DNA of 64,000 nt from Panopea generosa. Its lineage: Eukaryota > Mollusca > Bivalvia > Adapedonta > Hiatellidae. Below the pieces are notes generated by a model, which had not been told where the DNA came from, did not search any database, and saw only the letters and a list, made by a program, of their open reading frames with translations. A program made the translations under genes and the position numbers. Each line of letters starts with the position of its first letter. The first letter of the stretch is position 1. Positions 1 to 12,300 of this stretch are shown here, one piece after another. Location: NCBI GenBank assembly GCA_029582155.1, contig CM055901.1, positions 24,399,657 through 24,463,656 on the forward strand. The letters run 5' to 3'.

Positions 1-725
1 AACCCTAGATAACGTAACGATATTAACGACAGTCCTTGACAACCTAACGATGGTAACGACAATCCTAGACAACCTAACAATGATAACGACAACCCGAGAT
101 AACGTAACGAGTGTACCGACAACCCTAGATAACGTTATGATGGTAAGGACTACCCTTGACAACCTAACGATGGTAACGACAATCCTAGACAACCTAACAA
201 TGATAACGACAACCCGAGATAATGTAACGAGGGTACCGACAACCATAGATAACGTTATGATGGTAACGACAACGCAGAACAACCTAACGATGGTAACTGC
301 AACCCTAGATAACAAAATGATGGTAACGACTATCCTTTACAACCTAACGATGGTAACGACAACCCTAGATAACGTAACAATAGTAACGACAACCCTAGAT
401 AACGTAACGATGGTAACGACAACCCTAGATAACGTAACGATGGTAACAACAACCCTAGATAACGTAATTATGGTAATGACAATCCTAGACAACCAAACAA
501 TGGTAACGACAACCCTAGATAACGTAACGATGGTAACGACAACCCTAGATAATGTTATGATGGTAACAACTACCGTTGCCAACCTAACGATGTTAACGAC
601 AACCATAAACAACCTAATGATGGTTACTATAACCCTAGATAACGTAACGATGGTAACAACAACACCAGATAACGTAAAGATCTTTAACGACAACCCTACA
701 TAACGTAACGAATGTAACGACAACA
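1..725. repeat. 30-bp minisatellite
   Basis: About 24 units of a 30-bp repeat built on AACCCTAGATAACGTAACG. It is truncated by the left edge and lies in a GCKR intron. The period is a multiple of three, so both strands stay open and give false ORFs of up to 217 codons. Confidence 0.95.
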
Positions 726-1145
726 TTTAAATATATTTCGCCAAAATGATCACACTAGTTTTTATCCGTTAAATTTCATTTCTACTTGTATTTAGGCAAC
801 AAATCAAACGTTAAAGATATGTTTTGGACATTGCATTGTGTCATTTTTTTTAAATGTTACATAAAATGAACCAAAAGCTACAGTAATATCACAGAATTAG
901 GATGACGTATGTATATTTATTAATCCCGGCTACCAGTATACAAGTAAAAATGCCACCCATGTTAAACGTACATGGCATTTTTACCTGTATACTTTACGAA
1001 CTTTGATTTTTCAGTTTCGATATCCAAAAAAGGTCATCGTCAGATACCCAAAAGTAACAATTCCGATACTCTCCATGAATGGAGAATACCGTACCGAGAG
1101 TATCCGAAAATGTTAAAGGTTTGGTGGGACTGTCACCGATGATAA
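726..1145. other. Intronic stretch with a 21-bp-stem hairpin
   Basis: No gene seen. Positions 935-993 form a hairpin: AGTATACAAGTAAAAATGCC pairs with its near-perfect complement ending at 993 across a 17-base loop. This could be a small MITE core or a chance palindrome. A palindromic fragment at 1040-1110 (GATACTCTCCATGAATGGAG) shares words with 5600-5640. Confidence 0.5.
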
Positions 1146-1217
1146 TTAGTCTATCTCTCCCGAATCAGGTCTATTAACCACCAATGGAAAAGCAGGGAAT
1201 TCTATGCCTGTCCCACA

Positions 1218-1350
1218 ATTAGTTTAGTTTACACTTATTTATTTTAGCTCGATTGCGATGAAACCTTACAGCTTATATGAACCGCTCTCGAGTCCGCTTC
1301 CTTGGTAAAACCAGTACTGAGTGTTATTTTATGAGAGGCATCGGGTCGAG
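1218..1350 (-). mobile_element. 5'-truncated tRNA-type SINE
   Basis: The minus strand reads the body and the TAAACTAAACTAA tail of the same SINE as 14922-15119, including the shared stretch CAGTACTGGTTCTACC with mismatches. The tRNA-like head is missing. Confidence 0.75.
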
Positions 1351-1796
1351 CAATTCATAGCAATTGAACGCTTAATAAATTATGACGTCATTCAAACTTT
1401 AACTGAAGCAACTGACCAATCAGCTTGCTCGTTACAATTGCTATTGAACGGACCAAATCGGGAGAGCTGGGTACGTTCTACAGATTAGATGATAATCAGC
1501 TATAACAGCGATAATATTGGAGATTTGTTATCCACAACTGTAAAGGGTACATTTAACTCAATACCTCTGTTTATGACGATCACCGTGTCATTGTCAGATA
1601 GCTCTATTTCGTTAACAAACGTCAGTGTTGATATTCCAAACTGTTTCCCCTGAAGAACAAGTGTAAACTAGTTAATTGTTATTGCCCACCTGGCTTCTGT
1701 TTCACCAACAGTTACTTTATTACTTGAAATCTTAACTGAGTTTTGACTGGTTATTTATCTGTTATATAATCAATATCAATAAAATGATATGCAGTT

Positions 1797-2168
1797 TTAC
1801 TGGAACCTGTCTAAAATCATGATCACCTGGCTACTTTTCTTATATTTAAGTTTTGTTACATGGTTACATAATTTACAAGTGGTTTGACAGTCAGCCCATT
1901 GATCAGCTGAGACTTTAAGTTTTGCAGCACTGAAGGAACGCACAATGACATCAGGAAAATATGAACATTCCCATATATGTAAAGCTTTAATGGTGCCATG
2001 AATACGTTTAATGCGATCAAATTCAGGATCTACATTAATTCTAGACTCTCTCTCATAATCATGGAAATCATTAATAGCTTTTGTTACAATTTGTTGCCAT
2101 GAAATTACATAATTACATATGTTATTCAGCAGTTCAAATACACATGTCAATACAGTAGGAAAGTCCAT
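1797..2168 (-). CDS. Orphan 123-codon ORF, unrecognised
   Basis: An uninterrupted frame with ordinary amino-acid composition (starts MDFPTVLTCVFELL; contains CQTTCKLCNHVTK near its end) in the last visible GCKR intron. It does not match the expected next GCKR segment, has no clear splice context and no recognisable domain. It may be a transposon-derived fragment or an exon of an unknown nested gene. I assign no function. Confidence 0.25.
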   Translation of the reverse strand: MDFPTVLTCVFELLNNICNYVISWQQIVTKAINDFHDYERESRINVDPEFDRIKRIHGTIKALHIWECSYFPDVIVRSFSAAKLKVSADQWADCQTTCKLCNHVTKLKYKKSSQVIMILDRFQ

Positions 2169-2403
2169 AGTTAACTATTAAGGAAGACAATCTGGCACAA
2201 ATCTAAAAGGTAAAAAATATTGTTTCGGCCAACAGTTAGTGGGCACTGTACATGTTTTTTTAACAAAAAAACTTCTTCAAGCATGAAATGATCATATATG
2301 TTCTTGTGTAGTTTGTGTACACATTGTACAGCTAATCGGAATGATCATGTCTTGAACCTTTGTCATCATCAATATATGTAACATCAATGCTATTACTACT
2401 GAC

Positions 2404-2480
2404 CAGGTGTGTTAGATCTCCATCGTTATTCTTCAATGTAGAATATCCGGACTCTACAAAACCTCGTACATCGTCTAGAG
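2404..2480 (-). CDS. GCKR: GCKR exon l (last one in the window)
   Basis: Flanked by ATATTTCAG and GTCAGTAG. It encodes LDDVRGFVESGYSTL, matching vertebrate FRDVRGFLIGDHS, and ends in phase 0. The following exon was not found in 1-2403 and probably lies off the left edge. Confidence 0.88.
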
Positions 2481-3305
2481 CTGAAATATCCAGTAAACGG
2501 TATACTAGTATTACACAGAAAACTAGTACATCAACATCAAACTTTACCCTAACAAACATCAAACTATACTTTTCAAATAAAAGAAGAAGAAGTTGAAGAA
2601 GGAAAAAAGGAGGAAGAAAAAGAAACCAACAACAAAGGAATAATAACAGCAACATCAAGAAAATGCCCGTCTGAGTTAACCACGTCTATATATGTGGACA
2701 ATATGTACATGTACCAGACTCGTGACGTAGTATGAGCATTTGAAAATAAATAATAAAAATAATTAAAATTGTATAGTATAGTATTATATGGTGTGGTGTA
2801 ATGAAGTGCACAGCACAGCACAGCACAGCACAGCACAGCACAGTATAGTCAGTGACCTATCCATGTGTTATTAAGTCACCGGTATAGTACAGTACAACAT
2901 ATACTTTACAACCATCCATAATAATATGTTTGGACCAAACTATCACCAGGATGTAGATAATGTCATGTAACAATTATTCCCTCTTATCCCAGCAGTAAGT
3001 GCCTATTACTACCGGTATCAGATCAATCTCGGTTTTAAATGAACCAGCAGTAAAATCCATGTATGTAAATGTCAAGTTTATTCAACTGTACATGCTTATT
3101 TTCTATTGTATTCCCGTATAACTCCGCTGGGGGAATAACTACTGCGACACGTCTACATGGTTGTCTATGTCATGTCACAGTGTAGCCTTGCAGTACAATA
3201 ACAATAACAATAACAGTAACAATAACAGTAACAATAACAGTAAGGCCTAAAAAAAAAAGAGGTTTGTTTCCTGTTACATGCCCAAAAAAATATGGGTCGG
3301 TAGGT

Positions 3306-3339
<34 letters not shown>

Positions 3340-6300
3340 GTCGTTACCACACTCCTTTATTAATTGGAACATCAAAATGAATGAGTTTGTTAGTTTCTAT
3401 TACATGATTATATATGTCATTTTGGGGGTAGTGGTGTGAAAGTAATATATCTTTTAATAGTACTCAACTTCAGGTATGAATCTGAAATCTGAAGTGGCTA
3501 TAATAAACCGAGGAAGATGTTTGATATAGGCTATACTGTCTTCGCAAAAATTATACCTTGCACCGTTTCTGTGAGTCTATATCGTCTAGGCGTATGCAGT
3601 GATTATAATGAGATAACGAGCGTCTAAACGACACAGCGCGCCGGTGCGTAAGAATAACTTCGTTGTGAAAATCACCAAAAAGAGCGTGAAATCCGATGCC
3701 GATTTTTTGGACATAAAAACTTTTGAGTCGGCAGTTAAAATATAGGGTCGGTCGGGTAACCGGAAACAAACATCTTTTTTTTTTAGTCCTAACAGTAACA
3801 GTAACAATTACAATAACAATTACAATTACAATTACAATTACAATTACAATTATAATTACAATTATGATGTATAATCAAGATTTTTATTAACGAGAGAATA
3901 AAGCCAATCTTCCATATTTACAAAGTACAACATTACTTTAACATATAAACAAAAGAATAAACAAACAAAAAATATCTATGTGTGTATGAATATCAATTTT
4001 GAAGAGAGCTACCCGATTTATTAGAGTTGCTAAGAATGATTACTCCATTGTAAATATAAAGCTTTGAAGTGATTAATATAATTTGCATTTTCTATATATG
4101 ACGGAATAGAGTTTCACATACTTGAGCTTACATTAACAAACGGATTTCTTAAACATTTCAGAAATTTGACTTTGGGGAATACAACTGTAGATTAGAGGAT
4201 GACCGTAATGTGTGTGTATGAACATTAGCTGGTAGAGTAAATAAATCTTTGAGATATGCAGGAGAATGTCATTAAATGGTTTATACATAAGTACTGCTTT
4301 TTTGAAATTTAACTTTTTCAGAAAACGTTATCATTTTAACTCTGTGAATAATTCTGTGGAAGGAGTGTCGTATTTTTTATCGAGATTAAGTCTAACAGCT
4401 CTCGTTTTGAAACCTAACAATTTTATCTACAAGTGAAACATTACAATTTCCCCAAATAACACAACAGTTATCTAAATGGAATTAAATGTAAGCATTAAAA
4501 CAACTTACGCATTGGTACAGAAAGTTATACTTTGATGCTAGGTAGAAGACAAAGTAATGAATTACATTTGTTTATAACAGTGTCGACTTGGGTAAGCCAA
4601 GACAGCGTACTATAATCATAACACCAAGTAATTATGCCAACGTATTGTAGTAAGAACAAATGCTTTGCTAGGTACCTAATTTTCTAGTATGAGCCGAAAT
4701 TACACCTGACACCAAAGTCCACCCGCGAGATACTGTGAGTAATCTGTCACTAATTAGGATCGATGGTTTAGTATCCTACCTTTAGGCCATTATAAATTTA
4801 TTGATAGATAATTAATAGATTATCATCCAATTCTTTCTTAAAAACGGGGAGGGCGGGAGGATTTTATTTTTTATTTTCATTCTTACTTTTTTTTTAAAAA
4901 ACAACAACAAAAAAAAACAACAAAAACAAATATTTCTTTTTTTTAAGAAAATAAAAAGGGTCGGTGCGGCATGAAAATGAAGGGACGGGCGGGGATGATT
5001 ATCTTGCAATTAATTTATTATGGCATTATATACATTGTCTCAAAGCCATGACCTTGGAGGGAAAATATCAAGACATCGAGTTGGACCGCTCCATGGCATT
5101 GCTTTAGATCATCCGACTTCGATGGACCCTGATTTTATGTTGATACACCCGCGTCCCCTCGGCTGTAATCAAGAATAACTTACTTGCTCCATAAGTTGGC
5201 GGACACTCAGAGGCATCGATAAGGCCCATCAAGGCGGTGCCATCGTTACCAAGGTAATATATACTTCCTCCGGAAGATAAACTGAAAATCACAAAAGTAA
5301 TTAGAAACATCAAAATGTAAATATCTACGCTGCATTATATATTTTATCTCTGAACTTACCTATATTTAGCTGCGTTTATAAGCGATACTATATACATGTA
5401 GATACAAATACGAACCTTACACACCGTGAGTTATGATTAAAACCTGTGTTTTTTGGGGGAAATGTGTTTTTCATTATTGTAAATAAACTCTATTTCCAGT
5501 CACACAGAATATTTTATTTTTGAAAAAAATTTAATATATTATGTAGTTTCATGTTTTTGTTATTTATAAAATAAAACTAGTAGTAGTAAGCCCAAAGCTA
5601 CCGTCGGATACCCACGGGTAACAATGGAGAGTATCGGAATCACAGGTGCCGGGCGCGTTGTCATGTTTTACAACCCCGTTACCCCCCTTCTCGTACCTCC
5701 ACATTTTGCTACAACCCCCACATATTGAAAATACAACAATATATCTATACATATCTTAAAGCCAAAATTTCGAGCAGCTATTTTCACGCCGCATGTGAAT
5801 AGATAATTGTTTACCTTCGTGCTTAATGGTCTATCTGGTTATTAGACAGGTAAACACGTCTCATACATGTACTGAAGCGTATAATGATGTGTTATGATGT
5901 TTTTTAGTTTGCTTTACGATGTAAACAATAATTTCAAGATGGATTGCGCATGAACGGAAAAAAATGTCGCGGTTTTTTTAAATTGGGAAAGCTTTTTTCC
6001 ATAAAGTGAATTAATACAACGTTTCAATAAGCACATTTTAGTTTATAAGTGCATATATCTCTAGTTTGTAAGTTAACGAGTAAAGCCCTCCAAATGTCCG
6101 AATAGTGTCTCACCCTGCTGTACGTTGCCTGGAAGCCACATTACACTCCCATGGACCGTACTCCACCTACCTTGCAACAAAGCTACATGAAACGTTTCAA
6201 CATGACCTTAGGAATCCTTACCGTGACCTTACTCATTATCAGATACTTCCAAACAAGGAGCCCCCCTCCCCACAACCACCTACCTACCTTCCTACCCGGA

Positions 6301-9300
6301 ATCTCCGTCAATACCTTGAAGCACAGGTTCTGGGAACTTGGTAAACCCACAACGCCATACAAAAAGAAAACGCTACTTGTTACCATCCTCCTATTATGCG
6401 GCGACATTGAATCCAACCCCGGACCAGCCCAGGTTTACCCATGCGATTTACCGGTTACATGGGCGCACCAAGATGGACTCTGTTGGGGCGGTTGCAATAT
6501 ATGGCACCACCGCTCGTGCATTGAACTCTGCTCGGCTGACTATGACCTATTGGTGAAGCACTTACACATACAATGGCTATCTTGTAAATGTGACAGCATT
6601 AACATTTCCAGCTTTACGTTCAGAACCTTCGAATTCAGCAACTCGTTCCACCCACCAGCCAACCTCGAACCAACAATCGACTCCTTCGCATATGGCACTG
6701 TATTTAGTCTACTGCATGCTAGCAGCCCGGCTGACATGCCCAGTAGATCCAGACGACTGCGACCATCATCCTCAAACCAGACCAACACCTCATCACTATT
6801 CTGCGTATCAGATAAGAGGAACCTCAGGATTATGAACATCAACTGCCGAAGCATCCGAGGAGTGAAGAGCTCTGAATTCCATGCAGCTCTGAACTACATC
6901 AAGCCCGACATTGTGTGTGGCACCGAATATTGGTTGAAAGGTGAAAAACCTGATAAACCCCCAACCACGGACGCCATAAAATCCAGTGAAGTATTTCCAA
7001 GCCACTACAAAACCTACAGGAATGATCGAAGCACTCTTGATGGAGGTGTATTTGTCCTCGTACATCAGGATCTAGTGGCAGAAGAAAGGGCTGATCTGTT
7101 AACAGGTTTTGGAATCGAGTGGGTCCAAGTCAAGCTCAAGGGTAATAAAGACCTCCTAGTATCATCTTTCTACATCTCTCATCGCAACTTGCGCGACGTC
7201 AATGCTCTAAGGTCATCACTAGAACTCGCAACATCGAATAAAGAAAAGTACACCATTGTAGCAGGTAACCTCAACTGCCCCGAAATCGAATGACAATCAC
7301 TCTCAGTGCGGAAGGAAGCACAGGATAGAGAAGTACAACAGGTCCTACAAGACATGTCCACAAATTTCAACCTTTCCCCAAGTCCACGACAAACCCACAC
7401 GGGAAAACAACCTACTCCATCTGGTAATTACTTCCAACCCATCGCTAATAAAGTCATCATCAAATGCACCAGGAATCTCTGACCATGATAAAAATTATTA
7501 TGGTCGTCGACTCAGACACCAAGCTGTACTACGCCAAGCAGAAGTCTCGTAAATGTCATATTTTCTCCAAGGCCAACTGCGAACAACTGAAACTTGACAT
7601 CACCAACATCTCTATCAACATCACCCAATTCTATAATCAAGGATTATATGTACATGATCTATGGGACACATTCAAAGAAAAACTTCAATCGGAAATCAAC
7701 CGCAACATTCCAACAAAGATGAAAACATACAAACATTCTGCACAACGGATTATCGGGACGTCAAACGCTACCTTTGTCGAAAAGCCAGAATCTACAAGAA
7801 GGCCAAGCAAACGAACGAGTGGAGCTCTTACAGGAAATTCCAGAAAGAATGTTAACACAAAATCCGGCAAGCAGAATGGAAACGTATCAACTCAGTCATT
7901 AACGAAGCTCTGCAGAACAACAACGCTGGCGTAGCCCCCTGAGAAAACACGGCACCCTGATCACAGACTGCAAGGCCAACGCAGAGATACTTGTCTCTTC
8001 ACCAGAGACGACGGCAACCATCTACCTCATGTCACAAGAAGCGTTGACGAGGACCTTCCACCCATCAAGATAGGAGAGAAAGGAGTCCGGAAACTCCTGC
8101 ACAACATTAAGATCAATAAGGCGTCCTGCCCTGATGAGCTGCCCAACAGGACTTTACAGGCGTGTGCTGAAAAGCGACACGGGCCGTCACATGCATCTTC
8201 CAAAAGATGGTTGACACGAGCGGCAAACATTGCCCCATCTTATAAAAAGGAGATCGTCATGCACTCGAAAACTATCATCCAGTATCACTGACATGCGTCC
8301 TTTCCAAACTCCTAGAACATCTGCCATCAAATACTTAAAACCACCCAGACACACACAAAGTCCTCACTTCTCTCAACCATGGTTTTCGCTCAGGCTATTC
8401 TTGCAAAACTCGTCATCTACTCAATTACTATGACCAGAATAAGCAAGTCGACACGGTGATTCTGGACTTTAGCAAAGCGTTCGACCCCCACCCCCCCCCC
8501 ACCCACCCCCCCCCCCCCCCCACCCCCCAATCCACAAGCTACTCCACAAGACCGACCGAGTCCTACGGAATACGAGGTTCAACACTCAACTGGAGCAACA
8601 ACTTCCTCAAGCAACGAAAGATGAGTGTCATAGTGGAAGGTGAGAGATCCCGACAGGTTGATGTTAGCTCCGGTGTGCCACAGGGAACGATGCTCGGCCC
8701 GCTTTCATTTCTCTGCCACATCAATGACCACCCAGACCGGGTAAAGTCACAGATCCGCCTTTTTGCCGACGACTGCCTGTTATATCGCGCCATCAACTCC
8801 ATAAACGACCATTCTAACTACAGAAAGATCTCGACAACCTAAACTCTGGGCCAAAGAATTGGGAATGAAATTTAACTCCTGGAAATGCTACTCTCTCAGT
8901 ACCAGAAACAAAACAAGCCACTTCTACAATATCGACAAACATATACTACAGCAAGTTTCTAGAGCCCATAGCTCGGCATAACACAATCAGAAGACAAATG
9001 GAAAATCCACATAAACAACACCTGCAAACGTGCCAACTCAACATTAGGATTCTTACGAAGAAACCTCAGGCACTGCCCAAAATCATTCAGGAAGAACGCG
9101 CACCTAGGCCCTCGTTCGCCCCAAACTTGAGTACGGAAGCATCGTCTGGCACCCTTACCAGAAGGATGACATTAACCGTCTGGAGAGAATCCAGAGATCT
9201 GCTGCCAGATTCATCACAGGCGATTACAGGTCCCAACAGGAAGGATGCGTCATCGACATGCTCCAGTTACAACCCCTGCAGGAGAGACGCCGTCAACAAC

Positions 9301-12300
9301 AACTGATGTTCTTGTATAAGATAGTGGAAGGGCACGTACCAGCCATCAATATTGAACACTAAAGACACAGAAACCAAAGAGAACAATCAGGGCTAAACAA
9401 TGTTTAAACTACGTTCAAATAAACATTGTGGAGAACTCTATTTGTAACAACAGCAAGTGCTTTATGACTATCAGTACAAAAAGTGAAAACATCCGATATT
9501 CATATTTTGTCAGATCTGTGTACGACTTGAATAAACGCAGTGACATTAAAGTTAACTCAAAGTCAATAGAATCATTCAAATCAGCAGTGTCCAAGAGCGA
9601 TTAAGCTCACTCCCCCGTCGTGTAAAAGCCAGTATCGGTCACTACGACGTATTATTAAGATTCAGAACCTATTTATTTTACTTTTCAAAACGGGATTGGG
9701 CAATATCTGAATAAAGCACATCTAAAAAAATAACTACAGTCAAACCTGTGTAAGTGGTCACCTCTTTTAAGCAGCTACATGTCTTAAGCAACTATATTTT
9801 CTATTTCCCATTTCTATGCTTTCATAGTAAATTAACATATATTAAGCAACCACCTGTCTTAAAAGGCCTCTTTTGCTCCTCTTGACTGGCTGCTTAAGAC
9901 AGGTTTGACTGTATATTGAATATATTTTAAATGAACTACAAATAATGAGCTGGATTTGTTACTAACATTTATATTAATAACAGTTATACGAAATATAGGG
10001 CCGTGCAGATGACAGACATATGAAAGGCAGTCGGACGAACGGATGCACAAATAGACAGAAACACTGACAGACATACGCATACACAACTTACCTATTTCCC
10101 GCCATTTCAATAATCTTACTAATGACGACTTTCTGTTTGTAGACGACGTCACACACAGCTCTGTAGCACTTCAAAAACTCGCCCACCTTCCTGTAACATG
10201 ATGTAATGTGTTCATGTCAGCCTCAAACATAAAACTGGAAAAATTACTTTATAAACGGACGCATATGGATAAGTTGACGTTTATTGTCTTAGAGTTTGTG
10301 TAATAAGTCCAAATACCATTGATCAGCAGATGTTTCAAAGTTATACATTTCCAAGGACACTTAAGATACTTAATACAACAAATCCTGCATTGAGCAATGT
10401 GAAACATTCGTACTACCAAGTTGAAATTTGAATGCATGAATCAATTTAATTTGCAAATTTAAAAATATTTCAAATCAATGTCAACTGAATTTCATGTTGA
10501 TGGCCATTTGGCCGATTTGTATGATTCAGACAATTCTTGTTTGAAATTATAAAATTATAGACATTAATATGACGATCCACGGCAGTCAGCACACAAATGT
10601 GGTGAAAAAAAACCAGCACACAAACGTGGAGAAGAAATGAAGTCAACACTACAATAACATACACATACTAGGCGCCAATTACTCATAACATGGAACAATG
10701 ACTCATGACAGGCTCCAAAAGGATACAATGACTCATGACTGACTCCAAAAGGACACAATAACTCATGACCGACTCCAAAAAGACAAACTGACTTATGACA
10801 AATTCCAAAAGGACACACTGACTCATGACAGGCTCCAAAAAAGCGCACTGACTTATGACATATTTCAAAAGGACACATTGGCTCATGACAGGCTCCAAAA
10901 AGACACACTGACTCATGACAGGCTCCAAAAGGACACACTGACTCATGACAGGCTCCAAAAAGACACACTGACTCATGACAGACTCCAAAAAGACACACTG
11001 ACTCATGACAGGCTCCAAAAAGACACACTGACTCATGACAGATTCGAAAAGGACACACTGACTCATGACAGATTTTAAAAGGACACACTGACTCATGCCA
11101 GGCTCCAAAAGGACACACTGACTCATGACATATTCCAAAAAGACACACTGACTCATGACAGGCTCCAAAACGACACAATGACTCATGGCAGATTCCAAAG
11201 AGTATATCAAACAGGATAATATTACCATTGGTCCGCTGGTCGACGGAGATCAGAAAGTGCCTTCATACAGATTGACTCGATCACCATCTTCGTGGCCGAC
11301 CCACCCTTCATCCTACTGGATCCCGTGATGGGCTCAGGCTAAATATAGAATAACCATTCAATTATATGTATTAGAAAATTTTTATCAATACATTCCTCTT
11401 CACATGACCAGGCTATACAATATAACAATGTATACAAAAAGTCCTATTTTTACATGAAGTTTGTATTCTTACTTTTGATTAATGTATATTAATTGCCCAT
11501 GTGGTAGACCTTGTACGCTGCAAATCATTGTTTTAACCATTTAAGTGCTGAAGTATTATTGTTTGAAAAATATCACGCACAGAAGGTCAACATATGCGCG
11601 CTCGTAATATATGTTAAAGGGACAGGCGCCAAATTTTCGCTCAGCTCTATTTCTGAACATTATATACATGCATGATGCAACTAGGAAGTTAGGGGCAAAA
11701 ACATTGCTTTCGTTTCTATCTTAGGAAAGGGCAAACCTCGTGTAAACGTTTGTCAGACACAGTATGTCGCCGATCCGTGGTGTAGATGGTAAATAGGGGT
11801 GGATGTGCATGGTTGTCTTGGAGTGCTTAGGGTTATTATGGAGGTGGATGTGCATTGGTTTCTTGGAGTACTGAGGGTTATTATGGAGGTGGATGTGCAT
11901 GGGTTTCTTGGAGTGCTTAGGGTTATTATGGGGGTGGATGTGCATGGGTGTCTTGGAGTGCTTAGGGTTATTATCGGGGTGGATGTGCATGTGCTTCTTA
12001 GAGTACTTAAGGTGAATATAGGGGTGGATGTGCATGGTTGTCTTGGAGTGCTTAGGGTTATTATGGAGGTGGATGTGCATGGGTTTCTTGTAGTACTGAG
12101 GGTTATTATGGGGGTGGATGTGCATGGGTTTCTTGGAGTGCTTAGGGTTATTATGGGGGTGGATGTGCATGGGTGTCTTGGAGTGCTTAGGGTTATTATG
12201 GGGGTGGATGTGCATGTGCTTCTTAGAGTACTTAAGGTTAATATAGGGGTGGATGTGCATGGTTGTCTTGGAGTTCTGAGGGTTATTATTGAGGTGGATG

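Noticed and set aside
1-725. Telomeric end of a chromosome suggested by AACCCTA
   Set aside because: The hexamer occurs only once per 30-bp unit and the array lies within a GCKR intron, not as a pure telomere repeat.
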